A stretch of DNA of 6,267 nt from Gammaproteobacteria bacterium (GTDB lineage Bacteria; Pseudomonadota; Gammaproteobacteria; Steroidobacterales; Steroidobacteraceae), in the NCBI GenBank assembly GCA_029857655.1, contig JAOUGR010000127.1:1-6267 (forward strand), in the 5' to 3' direction. The position numbers and the translations under genes are program-made. This document shows positions 1 through 5,733 of the stretch, one piece after another. Numbering within the stretch: position 1 is the stretch's first letter; every line of letters begins with the position of its first letter. A model generated the notes under the pieces. It did no database searches. It saw nothing but the letters and a program-made list of their open reading frames with translations, and was not told the origin of the DNA.

Positions 1-679
1 GCCGCACTTCCTCAAGAAGGCCGCGATCCATCATTTCCCGAAATCGCAAGGCCAGTCTTTCGGCGTGTGCATTGCGATCCGCGGGCGCCAGCACGATCCG
101 CAGGTCGGACTTGCGCGCCGCGTGCCGCAGGTCTTCGCGCTGTCTGGAAGATATCGGAGCGCCGGTCAGCTCGACCACTTCCAGCGCCCGCTGGATGCGC
201 TGCCGGTCCGCGGGGCGGATGCGCCCGGCAGCCAGCGGGTCCAGCCGCTGCAATTCCGCATGCATTGCCGGCCAGCCCAGGCGCGCGGCGCGCTCGTCGA
301 TTCGGCTGCGCACTGCCGCATCGGCGGTTGGCAACTTCGCGAGACCGGCCTGCAGTGCGCGGAAATAAAGCATCGTGCCGCCCACCAGCAACGGCACCTG
401 CCTCCGCAGACGGATATCGGTCATGACGCACTGCGCATCGGCAACGAATCGTCCGGCGGAATAACTTTCGGCCGGATCGATCAGGTCGATCAGGTGATGG
501 GGAGCGCGCGCCAGCAGTTCCGGCCCCGGCTTCGCCGTGCCGATATCCAGGCCGCGGAAGACCATCGCCGAGTCGACGCTGACGATCTCCAGCGGAAATT
601 CGGCGACGAGCCGGGCGGCAAGTTCCGTCTTGCCGACACCGGTCGGGCCCATCAGGAATATTGCCGGTTGCCCCTGCAT
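1..679 (-). CDS. miaA: tRNA dimethylallyltransferase MiaA (partial, 3' end outside window)
   Basis: MiaA transfers a dimethylallyl group from DMAPP to N6 of A37 in tRNAs that read codons starting with U, giving i6A37, the precursor of ms2i6A; it is cytoplasmic. The reading frame stays open for 226 codons to the window edge; the family is usually about 300-320 residues, so the C-terminal quarter is missing. Visible motifs are the P-loop GPTGVGKT (11-18), the substrate-binding stretch DSAMVFRGLDIGTAKP (36-51) whose Asp36 corresponds to the catalytic aspartate, HHLID (61-65), SYSAGRF (72-78), LLVGGTMLYFRAL (97-109) and the later RIQRALEV segment. The start is ATG at 679-677, overlapping the mutL stop by one base (TGATG), with no strong Shine-Dalgarno, so translation is probably coupled to mutL. 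The mutL-miaA order is conserved in gammaproteobacteria; hfq often follows but would lie outside. Identification is secure. Confidence 0.97.
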   Translation of the reverse strand, partial: MQGQPAIFLMGPTGVGKTELAARLVAEFPLEIVSVDSAMVFRGLDIGTAKPGPELLARAPHHLIDLIDPAESYSAGRFVADAQCVMTDIRLRRQVPLLVGGTMLYFRALQAGLAKLPTADAAVRSRIDERAARLGWPAMHAELQRLDPLAAGRIRPADRQRIQRALEVVELTGAPISSRQREDLRHAARKSDLRIVLAPADRNAHAERLALRFREMMDRGLLEEVR

Positions 680-2424
680 CAACGTCCGCGCAGGAACAGC
701 CGGTCGAGTTCTGCGAGCGTCACGCGCGTCCACGTGGGACGGCCATGGCTGCATTGCCCGGAACGCTCGGTGCGCTCCATGTCGCGCAGCAGCGAATTCA
801 TCTCGTCGATCGACAGCAGTCGATGCGCGCGCACCGCGCTGCGACAGGCGATATTCGCCAGCAGTTCGTTCTGGCGCTCTGCGATGCGGTGAGTCGCACC
901 ATGCTGGCCGAGATCAGCCAGCGCATCGCGCAATACCGCGGCGACATCCTGCCCGGCGAGCACGAACGGGACTTCGCGGATCGCAAGCGTCGCCGGTCCG
1001 ATGCGATCCACGACCAGACCCGCCGCGGCGAGTTCTTCGCGGTGCTGTAACGCGAGTTCCGAATCCGCGGCGGTGGACTCGACGACCGCGGGTACCAGGA
1101 GCGGCTGGCGCGCGCCGCGACCCGAATCCGCCGCGGCCTTCAGGCGCTCGTAAATGATGCGCTCGTGAGCCGCGTGCATGTCAACAAGCGCGATCCCATC
1201 CGCGGTCTGGGTCAGGATGTAAGTACCGTGCAGCTGGGCCACTGCATAGCCGAGTGGCGCATCCGCCGATCCCGCAGGCAGCTCGTGGGACGCCTGCGTA
1301 TCGCCAGCATTTCCCGATACGCCGAAGCCCGCGGGTGGCGGCTCGCCGAGTCGCAACAGGCCCGGCCTGTATTCGGCGGCACCGACGAGCCCCGATGCCG
1401 GCGTCGGCGGCGTGTCGGTCGCAGATGCGCGCGTCGAAGCCAGCGCGCGCTCCAGTGTCCGGTAGACGAAGTCATGCACGCCGCGACTGTCGCGGAATCG
1501 CACCTCGAGCTTTTGCGGATGGGCATTGACATCAAGCTGCCTGGGATCGAGCGAGAGGTACAGCAGCCAGGCCGGATGCCGGCCGCCATACATGACATCC
1601 TGGTAGCCGAGCCGCGCGGCATTCACCAGCAGCCGGTCGCGCACCATGCGGCCATTGACGAACAGGTACTGACGATCCGCCTGCGCGCGCGCCTGCGATG
1701 GCATTCCGATCCAGCCCTCCAGACGCAGACCCATGTGCTCATGCTCGACATGCAGTGAATTCTCGATGAAGTCATTGCCGACCAGTCTCGCAATGCGCGC
1801 TTCTTTCTCCAGCCGGTTCGTCGCGTCCGGCAACGCGAATTGCTCCCTGCGGTTGTGCGAGAGCGTGAAGGCCACGTCGTATCGCGACAGCGCAAGGCGC
1901 GTGACCGTGCGAAGCACATGCTGGAACTCGGTCGCTTCGGTGCGGAGGAACTTGCGCCGAGCGGGAATCTTGTTGAACAGGTCGCGGATCTCGACCGTCG
2001 TGCCCGGCGGATGTGCCGCCGGCCGCGGGCGCCCTGCCTGTCCGTCGGCCGACTCGATCTCGGCGCCGTGCCCTGCGATCGCCGTCCGTGACGCCATTCG
2101 GAATCGCGACACCGACGCAATCGATGGCAGCGCCTCGCCTCGAAAGCCGAGCGTTGCCAGTTTCTCGAGATCTTCAAGCGCCGCGATCTTGCTGGTTGCA
2201 TGGCGTGCGAGCGCGAGCGGCAACTCGCCCGATTCCATGCCCGCGCCGTCGTCGCGCACGCGCAGCAGGCCGATGCCGCCGCGCTCCACTTCCACATTGA
2301 TGTGCTGCGCCCCGGCATCGAGCGCGTTCTCGATCAGTTCCTTTGCGACCGAAGCCGGGCGCTCGATGACCTCGCCTGCTGCGATCTGGTCGATCAGGGG
2401 GTCTGCGAGGATCTGGATCGGCAT
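679..2424 (-). CDS. mutL: DNA mismatch repair protein MutL, endonuclease-type
   Basis: MutL links MutS mismatch recognition to strand incision. The 581-residue protein is complete (E. coli MutL is 615). The N-terminal GHKL ATPase (about 1-330) shows Glu29 and Asn33 in KELIENALDAGA, DDGAGM (58-63), ATSKI (76-80), TLGFRGEALPSI (91-102), FVNGRMVRD (255-263) and DVNAHPQKLEVRF (298-310). A low-complexity linker (about 330-392) follows. The C-terminal domain has DMHAAHERIIYE (415-426), a QPLLVP sliding-clamp-binding motif (440-445), ACRSAVR (526-532), CSHGRP (558-563) and terminal FLR (577-579). These are the metal-binding motifs of nicking MutL proteins, absent from E. coli, so strand cutting is probably intrinsic and MutH-independent (inference). 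The ATG start gives the conserved N-terminus MPIQ...IAAGEVIERP. No good Shine-Dalgarno is visible. It lies 39 bases after amiB and overlaps miaA by one base. Confidence 0.98.
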   Translation of the reverse strand: MPIQILADPLIDQIAAGEVIERPASVAKELIENALDAGAQHINVEVERGGIGLLRVRDDGAGMESGELPLALARHATSKIAALEDLEKLATLGFRGEALPSIASVSRFRMASRTAIAGHGAEIESADGQAGRPRPAAHPPGTTVEIRDLFNKIPARRKFLRTEATEFQHVLRTVTRLALSRYDVAFTLSHNRREQFALPDATNRLEKEARIARLVGNDFIENSLHVEHEHMGLRLEGWIGMPSQARAQADRQYLFVNGRMVRDRLLVNAARLGYQDVMYGGRHPAWLLYLSLDPRQLDVNAHPQKLEVRFRDSRGVHDFVYRTLERALASTRASATDTPPTPASGLVGAAEYRPGLLRLGEPPPAGFGVSGNAGDTQASHELPAGSADAPLGYAVAQLHGTYILTQTADGIALVDMHAAHERIIYERLKAAADSGRGARQPLLVPAVVESTAADSELALQHREELAAAGLVVDRIGPATLAIREVPFVLAGQDVAAVLRDALADLGQHGATHRIAERQNELLANIACRSAVRAHRLLSIDEMNSLLRDMERTERSGQCSHGRPTWTRVTLAELDRLFLRGR

Positions 2425-2429
2425 GGCGA

Positions 2430-2440
2430 GCCCGGCGGGC
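2430..2440 (-). repeat. small GC hairpin over the mutL ribosome-binding position
   Basis: GCCCGCCGGGC is an odd-centred perfect inverted repeat, able to form a 4-bp stem with a 3-base loop about 6-16 bases upstream of the mutL ATG, where a Shine-Dalgarno would normally lie. There is no T-run, so it is not a terminator. It is short enough to be chance in GC-rich DNA; a role in limiting mutL translation is speculation. Apart from this the 39-base amiB-mutL gap holds nothing clear. Confidence 0.3.
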
Positions 2441-2463
2441 CACGCCAGTCTAGCAGCGCAGTA

Positions 2464-3675
2464 TCAGTTGCCGGAAACCGGCGTCTGCACGATCGTCGCG
2501 GTCGTCAGCTGCTGGCGCTCGCGCGCTGCCAGCGCCGCGAAACGAGTGCCCGGCGGTGGATTCTCGTGGAAATAGCGCTTCACACCGGCATGTATCGCGC
2601 CCGCCAGCCGGGCCTGGTGATCCGGATTGCGCAGCCGTCGTTCTTCTTCCGGATTCGAGATGTAGGCGGTCTCCACCAGCATCGACGGCACGTCGGGCGA
2701 AGTCAGCACGATCAGGCTGGCATGCTGGACGTCGCTCTTCTTCAACTGACCGACCCGGTCCAGCTCCTCGAGTACCCGCGTAGCCGCTTCGCGACTGGCG
2801 CTGATCGACGCGTTCTGCGACAAGTCGAGCAGCACCGACGCGAGCACATCCGTCTTGTCATCCAGCGAGACGCCGCCGATCAGGTCGGCAGCATTCTCGC
2901 GATCGGCCAGCCAGCGCGCAGCCTCGTTGCTGGCACGTCGCGTCGACAGCACGTAAACAGAGGATCCGTGCACCGAGCGATTGACGAAGGCATCGGCGTG
3001 CACGGATACGAACAGGTCAGCCTCCTGCACGCGCGCACGCCGGATGCGCTCACGAAATGGCACGAAGTAGTCGCCGGTGCGGGTCAGCACAGCGCGCATG
3101 CCGGATTCCGCATTGATGCGATCGGCGAGCCGGCGGGCCACCGCGAGTGCCACGTCCTTCTCGCGCGTGCCGGCCTTGCCGATTGCGCCTGGATCCTCAC
3201 CACCATGACCGGCATCGATCGCGACCACGATGTCGCGCTGGCCATTAGCGTCGGTCGCGATCTTGAGCGGCCGCCGCGCCTGATCCAGGCCCAGGTCGAT
3301 GACCAGCCGGTGACCGTAGGTTTCGTTCGGCGGCGTGAGGAAACTCTGCACCTCAACCTTCGAGTTGAGGTCGAGCACGACACGCAGCCCGCCGTTTTCG
3401 CGGGCCGCAACCCGCACGCCGCTGACCACGCCGACGGCTGCGGCCGATGGAAGCCGGGTGACGTCCGCCGCAGTCTGCTCGAGATCGATGACGATGCGGT
3501 TTGGATCGGCGAGCGGGAAAACCGTGTAGCTGACCGGCGCAGACAGGTCGAGCACGACGCGCGTGGAGTCGGGGCTCGCCCAGAGCCGAACCTCCTGCAA
3601 ATCCGCTGCCGCTACCGTGAGTGGCAGCGAAGCGGCCAGCAGGACGCAGATCTTGATCCAGTGCCTAGACCGCAT
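2464..3675 (-). CDS. amiB: N-acetylmuramoyl-L-alanine amidase, AmiB/AmiC type (AMIN + Amidase_3)
   Basis: A periplasmic zinc amidase that cleaves the bond between N-acetylmuramic acid and L-alanine in murein during septum splitting. The 403-residue product starts with a Sec-type signal peptide (basic MRSRHWIK, hydrophobic core, likely cleavage after TVAAA near 24; no twin arginine, no lipobox). An AMIN domain (about 26-130) follows, for envelope or division-site targeting, then Amidase_3 (about 148-370). Predicted zinc ligands are His157 (AGHGG), Glu172 (TREKD) and His226 (SVHAD), with catalytic Glu335 (LVETAYISN). An insertion at about 248-285, containing NEAARWLADREN and LIGGV, matches the inhibitory helix that EnvC/NlpD-type activators displace in AmiB/AmiC. 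There is no LysM domain, only a polar tail of about 30 residues. The symbol amiB rests on synteny between tsaE and mutL and on the HASL...SPDVPS...LVET stretch; AmiC is the closest alternative. A promoter candidate lies just upstream. Confidence 0.95.
   Translation of the reverse strand: MRSRHWIKICVLLAASLPLTVAAADLQEVRLWASPDSTRVVLDLSAPVSYTVFPLADPNRIVIDLEQTAADVTRLPSAAAVGVVSGVRVAARENGGLRVVLDLNSKVEVQSFLTPPNETYGHRLVIDLGLDQARRPLKIATDANGQRDIVVAIDAGHGGEDPGAIGKAGTREKDVALAVARRLADRINAESGMRAVLTRTGDYFVPFRERIRRARVQEADLFVSVHADAFVNRSVHGSSVYVLSTRRASNEAARWLADRENAADLIGGVSLDDKTDVLASVLLDLSQNASISASREAATRVLEELDRVGQLKKSDVQHASLIVLTSPDVPSMLVETAYISNPEEERRLRNPDHQARLAGAIHAGVKRYFHENPPPGTRFAALAARERQQLTTATIVQTPVSGN
3350..3371 (-). 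repeat. perfect 8-bp inverted repeat inside the amiB coding region
   Basis: ACCTCAAC and GTTGAGGT are exact inverse complements separated by a 6-base loop (3358-3363). They lie in codons of the AMIN domain (residues about 102-109). The amiB mRNA could fold a stable 8-bp stem here. No U-run follows on either strand, so it is not an intrinsic terminator. One such repeat is about what chance gives in a window this size, so a function is not claimed. Confidence 0.4.
3604..3629 (-). repeat. 7-bp inverted repeat in the amiB signal-peptide codons
   Basis: CGCTGCC (3604-3610) and GGCAGCG (3623-3629) are exact inverse complements around a 12-base loop. They fall in the codons for the end of the signal peptide (ASLPLTVAAA). 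Two further pairs beyond a single mismatch extend it slightly. Alanine and leucine codon choice in GC-rich DNA could create this by chance. Confidence 0.3.
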
Positions 3676-3705
3676 GTACGACTCGCGCCGGGGAAACCTT
3701 GCGGT

Positions 3706-3734
3706 ACTCTAGCGTCTGAAACGTTTTAGTTCAA
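3706..3734 (-). promoter_or_regulatory. predicted sigma70-type promoter for amiB-mutL-miaA
   Basis: Read on the minus strand, TTGAAC (3734-3729, 4 of 6 to TTGACA) is followed after exactly 17 bases by TAGAGT (3711-3706, 4 of 6 to TATAAT). Transcription would start near 3699, giving a leader of about 24 bases before the amiB ATG. The leader has an AAGG too far upstream to serve as a good ribosome-binding site. The site lies in the longest intergenic gap of the window (3676-3743, 68 bases), which is visibly richer in A and T than its surroundings. Read-through from nnr-tsaE is also possible, since no terminator is visible. Confidence 0.5.
3716..3729. promoter_or_regulatory. 14-base near-palindrome in the amiB promoter spacer, possible operator
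   Basis: CTGAAACGTTTTAG is palindromic at 12 of 14 positions (one G/T mismatched pair), with a perfect AAACGTTT core at 3719-3726. It sits between the proposed -35 and -10 of amiB, touching the -35. In addition CTGAAA (3716-3721) and TTTCAG (3738-3743) form a perfect 6-base inverted repeat around the -35. The position suits a repressor site, but no regulator is recognised from the sequence and it does not match the LexA consensus. Confidence 0.3.
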
Positions 3735-3743
3735 GTATTTCAG

Positions 3744-4220
3744 TCAGATACGCTTGCATCTTAATGCGCCCTGCCACGCCTTGCCGGCCGCGGTCTGGTT
3801 CGTGATGCGAACATTCCGTCCCGCGAGCTGATGCTCAATCACGATAGTGAGATCGGCCAACCCGAGCGCGGTTCCGCCCCGCTCCGGCCATTCGACAATG
3901 ACGAGCCCCGGCATGGCGCGATAGTCGCGGTATCCGAGGGCGTCGAGATCCCCCGGCGCGCCCTCCAGACGATAGAGATCCAGATGATGAATCGTGCCGG
4001 CACAGGTGTCGTACGGCTCGACCAGCGTGAATGTCGGGCTGCGGATCGGGCCTTTGACACCGAGCGCGCGCAGCAGGCCGCGCGCGAGAGTGGTCTTGCC
4101 AGTGCCAAGTTCGCCCTGCAACGCGAGCAGCAGGTGCGCGCTCTGCAGATCCGGCAGGCTCTGTGCAAGCAAGGCGCCGAGTCGCTGTGTTGCCGCCTCG
4201 TCCGGCAGCTTCAGTTCCAT
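3744..4220 (-). CDS. tsaE: tRNA threonylcarbamoyladenosine biosynthesis ATPase TsaE
   Basis: TsaE (formerly YjeE) is the ATPase that works with TsaB and TsaD to transfer threonylcarbamoyl from TsaC-made threonylcarbamoyl-AMP to A37 of tRNAs reading ANN codons (t6A37); it is cytoplasmic and generally essential in bacteria. The product has 158 residues, a normal length. Motifs are the P-loop GELGTGKTT (36-44), SPTFTLVEPY (61-70), HLDLYRL (79-85) with the Walker B-like aspartate, and VIVEWPERG (107-115), all typical of the family. The ATG start lies inside the end of nnr with a 10-base overlap (ATGGAACTGA holds both the start and the nnr stop), which suggests translational coupling, since no Shine-Dalgarno is evident. 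The short basic tail ending CKRI is not conserved in the family as far as I know. TsaB and TsaD are not in the window. Confidence 0.97.
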   Translation of the reverse strand: MELKLPDEAATQRLGALLAQSLPDLQSAHLLLALQGELGTGKTTLARGLLRALGVKGPIRSPTFTLVEPYDTCAGTIHHLDLYRLEGAPGDLDALGYRDYRAMPGLVIVEWPERGGTALGLADLTIVIEHQLAGRNVRITNQTAAGKAWQGALRCKRI

Positions 4221-5695
4221 GGCGGGTTCACGACGGCCCGCAATTGCGCGATCAGGTCGCCCGCGATCAAGCCGCGTTCGCCGGCGCGTGCTGCGCGATC
4301 CCCGGCGCGCGCGTGCGCAAGCACGCCGGCCACCGCAGCCTGCTCGAGTCCGCGGCCGCCGGCGGCGATGGCACCGATGACGCCGGTGAGCACATCACCG
4401 GAACCGGCCGTCGCCATGCCGGGATTGCCGTGATCGCAGACCCAGGGCACGCGATCCTCCGCTGCGACCAGCGTGCCCGCGCCTTTCAGAACGCAGACGC
4501 CGCCATAGCGCCCCGCAATGGCCTGCGCGGAGCCCAGCCGGTCCCGCTGGATCGCGCCACTATCGGTTCCAAGAAGTCTGGCCGCCTCACCGGGATGCGG
4601 TGTCAGAATCCAGTCATCGCGGTGCCGCGGCTTTTCCGCCAGCAATGTCAGCGCATCGGCATCGAGTACGAGGGCCTTGCCGCAACCGGAGACGGTGCCA
4701 AAGAAATCGCGGGCGCTGCGGCCCAGGCCGAGACCCGGCCCGATCACGACCGCATCGGCAGCATCAATCAACTTTTCCAGCTCGGTGGCTGATTTCACCG
4801 CGATACAGATCAGTTCCGGCCGGCCCGCAATGACTGAAGCGGCGCTAGCCGCGTCGGCAGCAACCGCCACGAGTCCGGCGCCAGCGCGCAGCGCCGCTTC
4901 ACCCGCCAGTCGCGCGGCACCCGGCATTGCGAGACCGCCGACGATCAGCAACCGGCCGTGATCGCCCTTGTGTGCCGAGCGGCGCCGCTGCGGCAGGGCT
5001 GCTTCGGCCAACTGCCATTCCATGCGCCTGACGACGGGCGCATGCGCCTCGCGCGCCGGTTCCGGAACCCCCAGTCCCGAAAATGCGAGTTCGCCGACAC
5101 AGTCCCAGGCGTCGCCGAGATACAGGCCCGCCTTCAAGGCAACAAACGTGATAGTGCGAGTCGCCGAAATTGCCGACCCACGAATGAGGCCGCTGTCGGC
5201 GTCGAGACCGGACGGCAGATCAAGCGCGAGAACCGGCAGTCCGGAATCATTCACGGCCTCGATACATTCACGCATGGCGCCTTCCACCAACCGGTCGATG
5301 CCGGTGCCCAGCAGCGCATCGACTACGACATCGGTTGATTCGAGGCCCGCACCCGTGAACGCGGAGTCGCGCCCGCCCGCCGCCGTGAAATCCGCGTAGG
5401 CGTGGGCCGCATCGCCCGCGAGTTGCAGTGGATCGAGGAGCGAGCAGGTACGAACCGAAAGACCGGCATCACGCGCAATACGCGCAAGCGAATAGCCATC
5501 GCCGGCGTTGTTGCCGGAACCGCACAGGACGGTGATACTTTTCGCTTCTGGCCACTGCTGTTGCAGCAGGGAAAGCGCCGCCGCGGCAGCCCGCTGCATC
5601 AGCGTGTATCCGGGGATGCCTGCCACGTCAATCGCATGCCGGTCCATCGCGCGCACCTGCGCGGCTGTATAGACCGGTACGGGCAGCGATTCCAT
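4211..5695 (-). CDS. nnr: bifunctional NAD(P)H-hydrate epimerase / ADP-dependent NAD(P)H-hydrate dehydratase
   Basis: Nnr (YjeF) repairs hydrated NADH and NADPH: the N-terminal half epimerises R-NAD(P)HX to the S form, and the C-terminal half dehydrates the S form using ADP. With the ATG at 5695 the protein has 494 residues, normal for the fused enzyme. The epimerase domain (about 1-220) shows YTAAQVRAMD (9-18), GSGNNAGDGY (59-68), VVVDALLGTG (123-132) and LDLPSGLDADSG (158-169). The dehydratase domain (about 230-490) shows HKGDHGRLLIVGG (242-254), GPGLG (319-323), LDADAL (344-349), TPHPGEAARL (365-374), LKGAGT (403-408) and NPGMATAGSGDVLTG (424-438), whose Asp434 is the expected catalytic residue. 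The frame stays open upstream to a TTG at 5740 inside queG, but the ATG at 5695 fits the family N-terminus and avoids overlap. A perfect TATAAT lies seven bases upstream of this ATG. The 3' end overlaps tsaE by 10 bases. Confidence 0.96.
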   Translation of the reverse strand: MESLPVPVYTAAQVRAMDRHAIDVAGIPGYTLMQRAAAAALSLLQQQWPEAKSITVLCGSGNNAGDGYSLARIARDAGLSVRTCSLLDPLQLAGDAAHAYADFTAAGGRDSAFTGAGLESTDVVVDALLGTGIDRLVEGAMRECIEAVNDSGLPVLALDLPSGLDADSGLIRGSAISATRTITFVALKAGLYLGDAWDCVGELAFSGLGVPEPAREAHAPVVRRMEWQLAEAALPQRRRSAHKGDHGRLLIVGGLAMPGAARLAGEAALRAGAGLVAVAADAASAASVIAGRPELICIAVKSATELEKLIDAADAVVIGPGLGLGRSARDFFGTVSGCGKALVLDADALTLLAEKPRHRDDWILTPHPGEAARLLGTDSGAIQRDRLGSAQAIAGRYGGVCVLKGAGTLVAAEDRVPWVCDHGNPGMATAGSGDVLTGVIGAIAAGGRGLEQAAVAGVLAHARAGDRAARAGERGLIAGDLIAQLRAVVNPPWN

Positions 5696-5702
5696 GCGGA
5701 CG

Positions 5703-5708
5703 ATTATA
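5703..5708 (-). promoter_or_regulatory. predicted -10 element for nnr (perfect TATAAT)
   Basis: The minus strand reads TATAAT, a perfect sigma70 -10 hexamer in a GC-rich setting, followed by seven bases and then the nnr ATG. A start at the usual distance would fall at or next to the A of the ATG, giving a leaderless or almost leaderless mRNA. The -35 is poor (CAGGTG at 17-base spacing) and there is no extended -10 TG, so strength is uncertain. Confidence 0.55.
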
Positions 5709-5710
5709 CT
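5705..5710 (+). promoter_or_regulatory. predicted -10 element for queG (TATACT)
   Basis: TATACT matches TATAAT at 5 of 6 positions and shares four bases with the opposing nnr -10. Transcription would begin near 5717, leaving a leader of about 17 bases before the queG ATG with no purine-rich Shine-Dalgarno. No convincing -35 is visible at 15-19 bases upstream; that region is inside the start of nnr. Confidence 0.4.
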
Positions 5711-5733
5711 GGTCACCCGCCATTTCACCTGCC

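Noticed and set aside
65..892. Plus-strand open frame (275 codons) opposite miaA and the end of mutL
   Set aside because: Antisense to clear MiaA and MutL motifs; no recognisable domain and no start signal.
2425..2463. Separate promoter (TAGACT-like -10) or terminator between amiB and mutL
   Set aside because: No -35 at proper spacing supports the TAGACT, and the small GC inverted repeat lacks a T-run.
1733..2575. Plus-strand open frame (280 codons) opposite the MutL ATPase domain
   Set aside because: Ser/Arg-rich shadow of the conserved mutL coding strand.
2200..3729. Long plus-strand open frame (509 codons) opposite amiB and the start of mutL
   Set aside because: It is antisense to two well-recognised genes, its translation is low-complexity and Arg/His-rich with no family motifs, and GC-rich DNA routinely leaves such frames open.
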